Shown piece by piece: positions 1-8,851 of a stretch of DNA of 33,632 nt (position 1 is its first letter; every line of letters starts with the position of its first letter). The notes under the pieces are model-generated. The model had not been told where the DNA came from. It did not search any database and saw only the letters and a program-made list of their open reading frames with translations. The stretch covers positions 1 to 33,632 of the forward strand of contig JAUXTZ010000080.1 of assembly GCA_030681095.1 (NCBI GenBank). Reading direction: 5' to 3'. The position numbers and the translations under genes were made by a program. This DNA comes from Burkholderiales bacterium (GTDB lineage: Bacteria > Pseudomonadota > Gammaproteobacteria > Burkholderiales > Thiobacteraceae).

Positions 1-763
1 GCGGTACGCGCCGCTCGGCGATATCCAGCTCGGACATGACTTTGACGCGCGACACCACTTGCTCGGCGAATTCCATGCGCTGTACCGAGCCGATCTGGCT
101 CAGCACGCCGTCGATGCGATACTTGATGACGAGGCCGTTGCTCACGGTTTCCAGATGCACGTCGCTGGCGCCGACTTTCAGCGCGTCGTACAGAGTCGAA
201 TGCACCAGACGCACCACCGGGCTGGTGTCTTCGCTGATACTCTTCAGCGTGAGGTCTTCCAAATGCGCAGCCGTGACCTCACCTTGCTCCAAGGTAAGCA
301 CGTTGTCCATGCTGCGGATCGATTCCTCGAAGCGCGCCAGGAATGCCGCCACGTCGGCATGGTGCGCCAAACACCAGGTGAAGGGGCCGGGCATGCGATC
401 CTCGGCCCAGTTGGTCAAACCGTGTGCGAACGGATCGCCCGCCACCACCAGCACGGCCCCCTTTTCGTCGCGAAACACTACACACGCTTTTTGCGCTGCT
501 TGCGCGAACGGCAGTAAGTCGAAGGCGGGCGCTAAGCGCTGCAACTGATCCATCGACAGCACCGGATAGTGCAGGGTGAACCCCAGGCTGGCGGTAAACG
601 CCGGGGGCGGCAGGCCGAGTTTTTCCTCCAGCACCTCCACCATGCGCCGCCGCGTGCGCACCGCCTCGGCGCGTGCCGACTGCAGGATGTCGTTGGGAAT
701 CTTGCGCGCGTCCGCCATCTCCGTGACGGCGTGATGCGCGCTGGTGTTGGGTAGCTTGCTCAC
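1..763 (-). CDS. gspE: Type II secretion / PulE-GspE family ATPase, N-terminal part (3' end beyond window)
   Basis: Read from the reverse strand, not in the ORF track. GTG start at 761-763 gives VSKLPNTSAHHAVTEMADARKIPNDILQSARAEAVRTRRRMVEVLEEKLGLP...SISEDTSPVVRLVHSTLYDALKVGASDVHLETVSNGLVIKYRIDGVLSQIGSVQRMEFAEQVVSRVKVMSELDIAERRVPR, typical GspE/PilB N-terminal sequence (SDVHLE...RIDG, KVMSELDIAERRVPQ-like). Its start overlaps the gspF stop by 3 bp (761-762 shared inside a GTGA). Confidence 0.88.
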   Translation of the reverse strand, partial: MSKLPNTSAHHAVTEMADARKIPNDILQSARAEAVRTRRRMVEVLEEKLGLPPPAFTASLGFTLHYPVLSMDQLQRLAPAFDLLPFAQAAQKACVVFRDEKGAVLVVAGDPFAHGLTNWAEDRMPGPFTWCLAHHADVAAFLARFEESIRSMDNVLTLEQGEVTAAHLEDLTLKSISEDTSPVVRLVHSTLYDALKVGASDVHLETVSNGLVIKYRIDGVLSQIGSVQRMEFAEQVVSRVKVMSELDIAERRVP

Positions 764-1947
764 TGAATGCTCCCCGCGAGTTCAAAGATCGGCATATACA
801 TCAGTACCACGATGCCGCCGATGATCACGCCAATCAGCGCCATCAAGATCGGCTCGAACAGGCGCGTGAACCAATCGACCCAGCGCGCCATCTCCTCATC
901 GTAAAAACCGGCGATGCGCTCCATCATCTCGCCCATGCGTCCGGTGCGCTCCCCCACGCGCAGCATGCGCAGGCTCACCGGCGTGGTGAGGCGATGGTTT
1001 TCCATCGCCTGCGAAATCGGCTTGCCCTCACGGATCTCGCCCGCCGCGCGATGCAACAAACCGCGTAGCGTCGGATGCAATAAACCTTCTACCATCTCCA
1101 GCGCGGTCACCACGGGAATGCCGCCGTTCAACAGCATGCCTACCGTGCGGTAAAAGCGCGCCAGTTGATATACCCGCATGCGTTCGCCGATGGCGGGGAT
1201 GCCCCACAGGGTGCGCCCGACCCAGCGCCGGGTCTCGGGCAAGCGCGCCAAATAAACAGCGAGCCCTACCATCACCAGCGCACCGATGCCCATTTGTGCC
1301 GCGTGCGCTTCAATTAATACGCCCCACTGAATCAGCAGTTTCGACAACAGCGGAATATCGCCCCCGATGCCTTCGAAAATCCGGCTGAACTTGGGCACCA
1401 CATAACCCAGCAGGAACAGCGTCACCAAGCCGCCCACACTCAAGAGCAATATCGGGTAGATCGATGCCGACAGCAGCTTCTTTTTTACCGAATCGAGTTG
1501 GGTTTGATACGCGATATAGCGCGTGAGCGCTTCCGACAAATCGCCGGTGCGCTCCGCCGCGCGCACGGTAGATACATACAGCGCGGGAAACGTGGCGGGG
1601 AATTGCTCCAGCGCTTGCGACAAGGTCTTGCCCTCGAAAAGTTGACTGATCACTTGCTCGATCATCCGCTTCACTTCTGGGCGATGCTCTTTTTCCGCCA
1701 GCGTCTCGACCGCTTCCACCAGCGGCAAGCCCGCATTCAGCAACGCGAGCAGCTCATGACTGAAAAGCACCAAGGGAAAGTGCGAATTGCCGCGAGAAAA
1801 CCACGCCAAACCCTTGCGTGTCGAAACTGCGAGCACGGTATAACCCTGCGCCTCGACTTGGCGCGCCGCGTCGATCTCGTTCGCCGCGTCTAGCGCCAGG
1901 GCGGTGAGCCCTTCTCCGACGCGCATGGCTTTGACGTTGAAGCGCAT
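760..1947 (-). CDS. gspF: Type II secretion system inner-membrane protein GspF
   Basis: MRFNVKAMRVGEGLTALALDAANEIDAARQVEAQGYTVL...LLNAGLPLVEAVETLAEKE...AERTGDLSEALTRYIAYQ...YMPIFELAGSIQ: GspF/PilC family. Start moved from 2004 to 1947 (MRFNVKAM). Confidence 0.92.
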   Translation of the reverse strand: MRFNVKAMRVGEGLTALALDAANEIDAARQVEAQGYTVLAVSTRKGLAWFSRGNSHFPLVLFSHELLALLNAGLPLVEAVETLAEKEHRPEVKRMIEQVISQLFEGKTLSQALEQFPATFPALYVSTVRAAERTGDLSEALTRYIAYQTQLDSVKKKLLSASIYPILLLSVGGLVTLFLLGYVVPKFSRIFEGIGGDIPLLSKLLIQWGVLIEAHAAQMGIGALVMVGLAVYLARLPETRRWVGRTLWGIPAIGERMRVYQLARFYRTVGMLLNGGIPVVTALEMVEGLLHPTLRGLLHRAAGEIREGKPISQAMENHRLTTPVSLRMLRVGERTGRMGEMMERIAGFYDEEMARWVDWFTRLFEPILMALIGVIIGGIVVLMYMPIFELAGSIQ

Positions 1948-1966
1948 GGTTAAAGAACCTTTTGCC

Positions 1967-2395
1967 TTACCAACTCGTGATGTCCACGTTATCGCCCGTG
2001 CCACCCGCCGCGCCGTCTTTGCCTAAGGAAAGCAAATCATAGTCGCCGTGCTCGCCTGGGTTCTTGTATTGGTAGGGCCGATCCCAGGGATCTTTGGGAA
2101 CGGCTTTTTCAAGATAGGGGCCTTCCCACTTCGATTCACTGGCGGGTTTCGCCACCAGCGCGCTCAAGCCTTGCTCGGTGCTGGGATAGTGGCCGAGATC
2201 CAAACGATATTGATCTAGCGCTTTAGAGAATGCGCTGATTTGCGCGCGCGCGACTTTCACTTCCGATTTGCCGAGTTGCGCAAAATACTTCGGCCCCACA
2301 TAGCCGATCAGCAGGCCGAGAATCACCAGGACCACCAACAACTCAATCAGCGTGAAGCCGCGTTGAATAAAACTTTTGCCTTGCATTCGCGACAC
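1967..2395 (-). CDS. gspG: Type II secretion major pseudopilin GspG
   Basis: RGFTLIELLVVLVILGLL prepilin signature, LGHYPSTEQGLSALV, PKDPWDRPYQYKNPGEHGDYDLLSLGKDG. Confidence 0.94.
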   Translation of the reverse strand: MSRMQGKSFIQRGFTLIELLVVLVILGLLIGYVGPKYFAQLGKSEVKVARAQISAFSKALDQYRLDLGHYPSTEQGLSALVAKPASESKWEGPYLEKAVPKDPWDRPYQYKNPGEHGDYDLLSLGKDGAAGGTGDNVDITSW

Positions 2396-2648
2396 GGGTT
2401 ATCTCCTTTTAATTTCTCGCCGACTGCAAAAAGCTGGCTATCTTGACCACCTATCATGACACGGCGACGACACCCCGAGCCGTCAGCAAAATGACGAAAG
2501 CATAGACATGACGTGGGAGAGAAATTATATCGCGGATTCAGGGACTAACAAGCTAATTTTCAGGCAATGCCTGATGTTTGGGGTGGAAGTCCAGGGTAGC
2601 TTTGGAGTTTGGGATATTCAGAATACCTTTTCAACCACAGATAAAACA

Positions 2649-2667
2649 GTTAAAACCGTGTTTTAAC
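2649..2667. repeat. Perfect 8-bp inverted repeat GTTAAAAC-CGT-GTTTTAAC
   Basis: Direct reading, in the gap between gspG and tRNA-Arg. Confidence 0.8.
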
Positions 2668-2688
2668 AAATGATGACACAGGGCAAAA

Positions 2689-2719
2689 AGCAAAAGGGCC
2701 TGCATTTCTGCAAGCCCTT
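2689..2719 (-). terminator. Rho-independent terminator downstream of tRNA-Arg
   Basis: Minus strand AAGGGCTTGCA-GAAA-TGCAGGCCCTT (11-bp stem, one G-U) followed by TTGCTTTTTG. Confidence 0.8.
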
Positions 2720-2727
2720 GTTCTGTC

Positions 2728-2804
2728 TGGTGCGCCCGAAGGGATTCGAACCCCTGACCCCTTGGTTCGTAGCCAAGTACTCTATCCAGCTGAGCTACGG
2801 GCGC
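2728..2804 (-). tRNA. tRNA-Arg (anticodon ACG), CCA encoded
   Basis: Minus strand GCGCCCGTAGCTCAGCTGGATAGAGTACTTGGCTACGAACCAAGGGGTCAGGGGTTCGAATCCCTTCGGGCGCACCA folds as a canonical cloverleaf. Confidence 0.97.
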
Positions 2805-2872
2805 ATTTGAAAAGAGGCGTGATTCTACTTTGGATTGCTTTTAATTTCTAGTCTTTGGCGATGCGGGGGGCT

Positions 2873-2946
2873 AAAAACCCCTCTCTTTCCGCCAAATACA
2901 AACGGGAGCCACAGGGCTCCCGTTTGTATTTGGCGGAAAGAGAGGG
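2873..2946 (-). terminator. 32-bp perfect inverted repeat forming a terminator-like hairpin whose 5' arm is the 3' end of tRNA-Ser
   Basis: Arms 2879-2910 and 2915-2946 are exact reverse complements with loop ACAG (2911-2914). On the minus strand the stem is followed by GTTTTTAG. 2931-2946 lies inside the tRNA-Ser gene (with CCA). Confidence 0.85.
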
Positions 2947-3024
2947 ATTCGAACCCTCGATGCAGGTTTAAGCCCGCATACTCCCTTAGCAGGGGAGCGC
3001 CTTCGACCACTCGGCCATCTCTCC
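2931..3024 (-). tRNA. tRNA-Ser (anticodon GCT), CCA encoded
   Basis: Minus strand GGAGAGATGGCCGAGTGGTCGAAGGCGCTCCCCTGCTAAGGGAGTATGCGGGCTTAAACCTGCATCGAGGGTTCGAATCCCTCTCTTTCCGCCA, a type II tRNA with a long variable arm. Confidence 0.97.
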
Positions 3025-3081
3025 GAAAGGGCGCAAGGATACTAGCGAATCCTTGCCCCGGTCAAACTCAATTGGCTTATT

Positions 3082-4308
3082 TTACGCCGCTTGCTCTAAG
3101 TTGAATGCCTTGTGCAGTACGCGCACGGCGAGTTCCAAGTATTTTTCGTCGATCACCACCGAGATTTTGATTTCGGAGGTGGAGATCATTTGGATGTTGA
3201 TACCTTCGGCGGCGAGGGTTTTGAACATATTGGAGGCAATGCCGGAGTGAGAGCGCATGCCCACGCCAACGAGGGAGACTTTCGCCGTCTTGTCGTCACC
3301 TTTGACTTCGCGTGCGCCGATCGTGCTTTGTACATCTTTCAGTATCCCCATCGCCCGAGTAAATTCGTTGCGATGCACGGTGAAAGTAAAGTCGGTGGTG
3401 GTGCCATCGGCACCGACATTTTGGATGATCATGTCCACGTCGATATTGGCGTCTGCCACGGGGCCCAGGATTGCGTAGGCGATGCCGGGGCGATCGGGCA
3501 CGCCGAGCACGGTGACCTTGGCTTCGTCGCGGTTGAAGGCGATACCGGAGATGATGGGTTGTTCCATGGTGTCTTCCTCGAATGTGATGAGCGTGCCTTC
3601 GCCTTCTTCCTCGAAGCTAGAGAGCACGCGCAGCTTAACTTTATATTTGCCGGCGAATTCCACCGCGCGGATTTGCAGTACTTTGGAGCCCAGGCTCGCC
3701 ATCTCCAGCATTTCTTCGAAGGTGATGGTTTTGAGCTTGCGTGCCTCGGGCACGATACGCGGGTCAGTGGTGTAGACGCCGTCTACGTCGGTGTAGATCT
3801 GGCATTCGTCGGCCTTGAGCGCGGCGGCGAGCGCCACACCGGTGGTATCCGAACCGCCGCGGCCGAGCGTGGTGATATTGCCCTTTTCATCCACGCCTTG
3901 GAAACCGGCCACCACGACTACATGCCCGCCATCCAGATCGCGCCGCAGGTTTTCTTCGTCGATGGATAAAATGCGCGCCTTGGTATGGGCGGCATCCGTG
4001 AGAATGCGCACCTGCGCGCCGGTGTAGCTCTTGGCCTTGAGCCCCATTTCCATCAGCGCCATGGAGAGTAGGGCGATGGTAACTTGCTCGCCGGTGGAGA
4101 CTAATACATCCATCTCGCGCGGGTCGGGATGCGACTGGATTTCCTTCGCCAAGCCGATCAGGCGATTGGTCTCGCCCGTCATGGCGGAGACCACCACGAC
4201 TACTTGATGGCCTTGCGCCTTGAAGCGGGCAACCCGCTGGGCGACATTTTTAATGCGCTCGATGGAGCCTACCGAAGTGCCGCCGTATTTCTGTACGATC
4301 AGAGCCAT
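3082..4308 (-). CDS. lysC: Aspartate kinase (aspartokinase, LysC, ACT domains)
   Basis: [26 protein letters not shown]...[29 protein letters not shown]...[16 protein letters not shown]-terminal ACT repeats. Confidence 0.96.
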   Translation of the reverse strand: MALIVQKYGGTSVGSIERIKNVAQRVARFKAQGHQVVVVVSAMTGETNRLIGLAKEIQSHPDPREMDVLVSTGEQVTIALLSMALMEMGLKAKSYTGAQVRILTDAAHTKARILSIDEENLRRDLDGGHVVVVAGFQGVDEKGNITTLGRGGSDTTGVALAAALKADECQIYTDVDGVYTTDPRIVPEARKLKTITFEEMLEMASLGSKVLQIRAVEFAGKYKVKLRVLSSFEEEGEGTLITFEEDTMEQPIISGIAFNRDEAKVTVLGVPDRPGIAYAILGPVADANIDVDMIIQNVGADGTTTDFTFTVHRNEFTRAMGILKDVQSTIGAREVKGDDKTAKVSLVGVGMRSHSGIASNMFKTLAAEGINIQMISTSEIKISVVIDEKYLELAVRVLHKAFNLEQAA

Positions 4309-4410
4309 GCACGTCCCAAAAAGCTGAAATTATACCGAATTTAGCCCATTCCAGATATGTACGGGCATAGGGGAATTCTAGGAGAGTAGGGAGGGACGGA
4401 GTCCGGTAGC

Positions 4411-5757
4411 TTATTTAGCGATCATACCCGCCCATTCAATGGCGGCTATGTGGGCGCGACTGGCCGCAGTCAGATCAATTTCCAGTGCTGCGCATAGGCG
4501 CTCGGCGAGTGCCAAGTTGTTGGATTCGAAGGCCAAGGCGAGTTCGAAATAGGGGGCATATTTGCCTTCGCGCTGGCTGATGGCTTGGCCGATTTCCTTG
4601 GGTAAATTCAGGCGCGATAGGGCTTGCTCGATCGGGACGCCCATGAGCGCGTCGAGCAGGGAAAATATGCCGACTACGAATAGGGAATTTGCTTCTTTCT
4701 CTGGTAGTTTCATTTGCCCTAATAATTCAGTCAGGCGGCCGCGGATGATAGCTGTGTTGAGCAGCACGCGCTGCGCGGCGGAGAGGTCGATGCCAGCGTA
4801 GATCAACAGCGACAGCCAGCGCCACAAGAATTCGTAACCAAGCAGCATGACCGCGTTTTTGATCGAAGATACTTTGTATTGCAAGCCGATGCCGACCGAG
4901 TTGATGTAACACAGCAGGCTATAGCAGAGCGCGACATCATGCTTAAAGGCGTCTTCGATCTGGGCCACGTCGGCCTTGTTCATTACCAGGTTAAAAATAT
5001 CCACCACCCGTAAGCGCCCCGGATCAACGCGATTGTTGGCGAGTGTCTCGGGTTTGGCGAAGAAATTTCCTTGATATAAATCGAAGCAAAAGGCTTTGCA
5101 GGCATCGAAATCGCTGCGGGTGTTGACGTTGCGCACCAGCCGTTGCAGACCATGCGGTTTGACCGCTCGATCGAGTTTGGCAATATCTTGAAGATTTTGC
5201 TGCGCGAGGTCATACACGACATAATTTGCAACGTTGGCCACGTTGCTGAGTTCATTCCCCGCACTTTGGCAGGTATAGGCCAAGTTAAATCCTTGTTTCA
5301 ATAGCTGCGCACAGCGCGCTTCTTCCTTGGCAGAAACAAGATACGCAGCCGGGTACCCCAGAATAAATTTAGCCTTTGGTAGTAATTCGACAATATCGCT
5401 GTCGAGCGATTGCTCGGGCAGCGTCACCCAAGCTAAGCGATCGCCCATGGCTTCGGCCGCGCCAAAAGTATTTAAGGTATTGACGATCAAGCGCGCGGCG
5501 GACTCGGCCGACTCGGGCGCGGCTTCGGGCGTTAAACCGGTTTTGCGCACCAGTAATTGAAATGCGCGCACTTTCTCCGTGGCGTCGAATATGGCTTGGC
5601 GCGCGAGGAACAGGGTGCTCTGACGCGCCTCGGTGATAGCGGAATCGTTTGCGGTACAAGCTGCATGCGGTGTGGGTGTGGCCTCGACATTGGTCGAAGA
5701 GGGCGCATCGGCTTCGCGGCGAAAAGGTCGAGGGATAAAATTCCAGCTCATGATCAT
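4411..5757 (-). CDS. HDOD domain protein with degenerate EAL domain (YuxH/CdgJ-like architecture)
   Basis: STLFLARQAIFDATEKVRAFQLLVR (degenerate EAL start), VDIFNLVMNKADVAQIEDAFKHDVALCYSLLCYINSVGIGLQYKVSSIKNAVMLLGYEFLWRWLSLLIYAG (HDOD). The start could be 2 codons in (MSWNFIPR). Confidence 0.85.
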   Translation of the reverse strand: MIMSWNFIPRPFRREADAPSSTNVEATPTPHAACTANDSAITEARQSTLFLARQAIFDATEKVRAFQLLVRKTGLTPEAAPESAESAARLIVNTLNTFGAAEAMGDRLAWVTLPEQSLDSDIVELLPKAKFILGYPAAYLVSAKEEARCAQLLKQGFNLAYTCQSAGNELSNVANVANYVVYDLAQQNLQDIAKLDRAVKPHGLQRLVRNVNTRSDFDACKAFCFDLYQGNFFAKPETLANNRVDPGRLRVVDIFNLVMNKADVAQIEDAFKHDVALCYSLLCYINSVGIGLQYKVSSIKNAVMLLGYEFLWRWLSLLIYAGIDLSAAQRVLLNTAIIRGRLTELLGQMKLPEKEANSLFVVGIFSLLDALMGVPIEQALSRLNLPKEIGQAISQREGKYAPYFELALAFESNNLALAERLCAALEIDLTAASRAHIAAIEWAGMIAK

Positions 5758-5850
5758 GCTTTAAATGGAGTTGAATTTATGCGTGAGTCATCGTTATCGC
5801 CGCTTCTAATCGATACTTTAATTAAATAAAATACATACTTTTGTCATAAG

Positions 5851-5895
5851 GCCCGAATTTGGTGCAAAAAGTATTCATGCGCACCAACTTTGTGC
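5851..5895 (+). promoter_or_regulatory. Putative tandem NtrC-binding sites upstream of amt
   Basis: 5881-5895 GCACCAACTTTGTGC (GCAC-N7-GTGC) and 5851-5865 GCCCGAATTTGGTGC (one mismatch in GCAC); centres 30 bp apart. Confidence 0.65.
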
Positions 5896-5958
5896 TCAGT
5901 AATTGAATGAAGACTTGTGAAAAATAATAAAAAGCATATAAAACAACATGATAATAAT

Positions 5959-5976
5959 TTGGAATATAAATTGCTT
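5959..5976 (+). promoter_or_regulatory. Putative sigma-54 promoter of amt
   Basis: TTGGAATATAAATTGCTT: GG (5961-5962) -N10- GC (5973-5974), matching the -24/-12 layout, 34 bp upstream of the ATG at 6010. Confidence 0.65.
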
Positions 5977-6009
5977 TATATTAATGATTTTATTCAGATG
6001 AGGTGAGCA

Positions 6010-7209
6010 ATGGAAACGCTAAAAGTCGGAACAGATTCCTTATTTATCTTGCTGGGGGCGATCATGGTGTTGGCCATGCATTCCGGCTTCGCATTTCTGG
6101 AGTTGGGTACGGTGCGCCAGAAAAATCAAGTCAATGCCCTGGTTAAAATATTGGTCGATTTCTGTGTTTCGACGGTGGCGTATTTCTTTATCGGCTACGG
6201 CATCGCTTACGGCATGCATTTCATGACCGGCGCCGAAACCTTGGCGCAGAAAAATGGTTACGATCTGGTGAAATTTTTCTTCCTGCTCACTTTCGCAGCG
6301 GCGATTCCCGCCATCGTCTCCGGCGGTATCGCAGAACGCGCCAAATTCTATCCGCAGTTAATAGCGACCTTTATGTTGGTGGCCTTGGTGTATCCCTTTT
6401 TTGAAGGCATTGCCTGGAATAAAAACTTTGGCGTGCAGGCCTGGCTCAGTGGGCAATTCGGCGCCGAGTTCCACGATTTCGCCGGTTCGGTGGTGGTGCA
6501 TGCGGTGGGTGGTTGGGTAGGTCTGGCTGCGGTGCTATTGCTCGGCGCGCGCCACGGTCGGTATCGTAAAGATGGCGCGATGGCCGCGCATCCGCCGTCG
6601 AGCATTCCTTTCCTGGCGCTCGGCGCATGGGTGCTGACGGTCGGCTGGTTCGGCTTCAACGTCATGTCGGCGCAATCGATCGACAAAATTAGCGGCCTGG
6701 TCGCCATCAACTCGCTGATGGCGATGGTGGGCGGCACGCTGGTTGCGCTGGTGGTGGGCAAGAACGATCCGGGCTTCGTGCACAACGGCCCGCTTGCGGG
6801 TCTGGTCGCGGTGTGCGCCGGTTCGGACATCATGCATCCGGTCGGCGCGCTGGTCACCGGCGGCGTCGCGGGTGGCCTGTTCGTCTACATGTTCACGCTC
6901 ACGCAAAACAAATGGAAAATCGACGATGTGCTCGGCGTATGGCCGCTGCATGGCTTATGTGGCGCATGGGGTGGCATCGCCGCCGGCATCTTTGGCGCGA
7001 AGGCGCTGGGCGGCTTGGGTGGGGTGAGTTTGAGTGCGCAAGTGATCGGCACGCTGCTCGGGATTGGCATCGCGCTGGTCGGTGGCTTTGTGATTTATGG
7101 CGCGCTCAAAGCTATGATCGGCATTCGCCTGGATCAGGAAGAAGAGTTCATGGGCGCCGATTTGGCCATCCATAAAATCTCGGCGACACCGGAAAGAGAA
7201 TCAGCTTAG
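6010..7209 (+). CDS. amt: Ammonium transporter (Amt/AmtB family)
   Basis: DSLFILLGAIMVLAMHSGFAFLELGTVRQKNQVNALVKILVDF...GGIAERAKFYPQ...FAGSVVVHAVGGWVGLAAVLLLGARHGRY...ALGAWVLTVGWFGFN...HGLCGAWGGIAAGIFG. Confidence 0.96.
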   Translation: METLKVGTDSLFILLGAIMVLAMHSGFAFLELGTVRQKNQVNALVKILVDFCVSTVAYFFIGYGIAYGMHFMTGAETLAQKNGYDLVKFFFLLTFAAAIPAIVSGGIAERAKFYPQLIATFMLVALVYPFFEGIAWNKNFGVQAWLSGQFGAEFHDFAGSVVVHAVGGWVGLAAVLLLGARHGRYRKDGAMAAHPPSSIPFLALGAWVLTVGWFGFNVMSAQSIDKISGLVAINSLMAMVGGTLVALVVGKNDPGFVHNGPLAGLVAVCAGSDIMHPVGALVTGGVAGGLFVYMFTLTQNKWKIDDVLGVWPLHGLCGAWGGIAAGIFGAKALGGLGGVSLSAQVIGTLLGIGIALVGGFVIYGALKAMIGIRLDQEEEFMGADLAIHKISATPERESA

Positions 7210-7236
7210 TAGTGCAGGATTCAAGATCCCTGAATT

Positions 7237-7785
7237 CTAACTTCTCGGTTGCCACAGCACATCCGGTACTCCTAATTCCTTACTGATCGCGCGGCACATC
7301 ACGAACAGCAGGTCGGATAGGCGGTTGAGGTATTTCATCGCGGCGGGGGAGACCGGTTCTTGCAGATTCAACGCTACCAAGCGCCGTTCCGCGCGGCGGC
7401 ATACTGCACGCGCCACATGACACAGCGCCGTTGGGCGCGAACCGCCCGGCAGGATGAATTCTTTTAACGGCAACAACGCGTCATTCATCGCATCCAACTC
7501 CTGCTCCAATTGCGCCACCATCGCATCGCTTATCCGTACATAGTTGGGAATCGACAGTTCGCCACCGAGCTCAAAAAGCTCGTGCTGGATGCGTGTCAGG
7601 GTGATATGCATGGAATCCGGCAAGGATTTTTCCGTCAGCAGCAGGCCAAGCTGACTATTCAACTCATCAATGTCGCCGATGGCTTCGATGCGCGCGCTGT
7701 TTTTTGCCACGCGCATGCCATCGCCCAAGCCGGTGCTGCCGTCATCGCCGGTCTTGGTGTAGATCTTGGAAAGGCGGTTACCCAT
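7237..7785 (-). CDS. Cob(I)yrinic acid a,c-diamide adenosyltransferase (PduO/MMAB type)
   Basis: MGNRLSKIYTKTGDDGSTGLGDGMRVAKNSARIEAIGDIDELNSQLGLL...FILPGGSRPTALCHVARAVCRRAERRLVAL...YLNRLSDLLFVMCR. Start moved to 7785. Confidence 0.94.
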   Translation of the reverse strand: MGNRLSKIYTKTGDDGSTGLGDGMRVAKNSARIEAIGDIDELNSQLGLLLTEKSLPDSMHITLTRIQHELFELGGELSIPNYVRISDAMVAQLEQELDAMNDALLPLKEFILPGGSRPTALCHVARAVCRRAERRLVALNLQEPVSPAAMKYLNRLSDLLFVMCRAISKELGVPDVLWQPRS

Positions 7786-7871
7786 GATTCGCTCGATGTG
7801 GAAAAATTCCAACGAGGATAGCATTTTCCCATCGGGCAAGTTGGCCTGCGTGGCAAAGCGTTAAAGCAGCG

Positions 7872-8207
7872 TTATTTATCTTTTCCGGCAGGAGCGGCTG
7901 GAATGGCGCACGGCAAGGCGCGTTCATCCGTGCGGCGATCGGGAAGGATGCGCAGCTTGTTGCTGCGGGCGAATTCCATTACGAATTCGTAGGCGGCTGG
8001 GTTGCTCTCTTCCAGGCAGCGCGCCACCACGAGGCACTTCTCGCCATCGATCAAGCAAGGTTGCACGCTCACTGAATAGTGCAAGCGGTGGTTCTCATCA
8101 AAACACGCCAGGGTGGAGGAAATGCGCTCGACCCAGTCGGTCGGGCGTAGTTTTTTCCCGTCTTCCTGCACGCCTGAAATGATGAAGAAATCTGTCGGGG
8201 AAGTCAT
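7872..8207 (-). CDS. DUF3579 family protein
   Basis: DFFIISGVQEDGKKLRPTDWVERISSTLACFDENHRLHYSVSVQPCLIDGEKCLVVARCLEESNPAAYEFVMEFARSNKL resembles DUF3579 from memory. Confidence 0.8.
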   Translation of the reverse strand: MTSPTDFFIISGVQEDGKKLRPTDWVERISSTLACFDENHRLHYSVSVQPCLIDGEKCLVVARCLEESNPAAYEFVMEFARSNKLRILPDRRTDERALPCAIPAAPAGKDK

Positions 8208-8336
8208 ATGCGGCTCCTTTCGCGAGAAAATTGGTCCGCAGGAGGTATTTCGGCAAGCTTAGGCTATTTCTTTAGGCGGGATAGATGAAACTTATGGAAA
8301 TCAAGCTCATCCCTATTGCGAAAGGGGTGCGCCGGC

Positions 8337-8849
8337 TTATTTACCGCCGCTGATCGCGGCCAGGATGCCTTGCATGATGGCGATGGGGGTGGGTGGGCAA
8401 CCGGGGACCGCGACATCCACCGGGATGACATTCGACACGCGGCCGCAGCTCGCATAGCTTTCGCCGAAAATGCCGCCGGTGCAGCCGCAATCGCCGATGG
8501 CGACCACGAATTTAGGTTCGGGCGTGGCATCGTAAGTGCGTTTGAGCGCGACTTCCATGTGCTTGGCCACCGGGCCGGTTACCAGCAGCATGTCGGCATG
8601 GCGCGGGCTGGCGGTGAATTTGATGCCCAGCCCTTCGATGTTGTAGTAAGGATTGTTCAGCGCGTGGATTTCCAATTCGCAGCCGTTGCACGAACCGGCA
8701 TCCACATGGCGGATGGAGATGGCTTGGCCGAACACGCGCAAGATGTCCGCTTGCAGGCCTTGTACTTCGGTTCTGAGCGTGTCGTCGGCGACGGGATGCG
8801 GCTCGGTCTTGATGCCGGTTTTGAGAATTTGTTTCAGGATTTGATACAT
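8337..8849 (-). CDS. NuoB/HyfI-like small FeS subunit of Ehr/hydrogenase-4-like complex
   Basis: VDAGSCNGCELEIHALNNPYYNIEGLGIKFTASPRHADMLLVTGPVAKHM...VVAIGDCGCTGGIFG...VPGCPPTPIAIMQGILAAI; cluster cysteines retained. Confidence 0.92.
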   Translation of the reverse strand: MYQILKQILKTGIKTEPHPVADDTLRTEVQGLQADILRVFGQAISIRHVDAGSCNGCELEIHALNNPYYNIEGLGIKFTASPRHADMLLVTGPVAKHMEVALKRTYDATPEPKFVVAIGDCGCTGGIFGESYASCGRVSNVIPVDVAVPGCPPTPIAIMQGILAAISGGK

Positions 8850-8851
8850 GG

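Noticed and set aside
279-785. 168-aa minus-strand ORF at the left edge
   Set aside because: Arg/Gly-rich alternative frame of gspE; the true frame gives a clear GspE sequence.
2825-3104. ORFs across the tRNA region on both strands (e.g. KERDSNPRCRFKPAYSLSRGAPSTTRPS)
   Set aside because: Translation of a tRNA gene and its inverted repeat; not protein-coding.
3112-3969. 285-aa plus-strand ORF antisense to lysC
   Set aside because: Composition (His/Asp/Gly/Phe-rich) is that of a shadow frame opposite a confident lysC.
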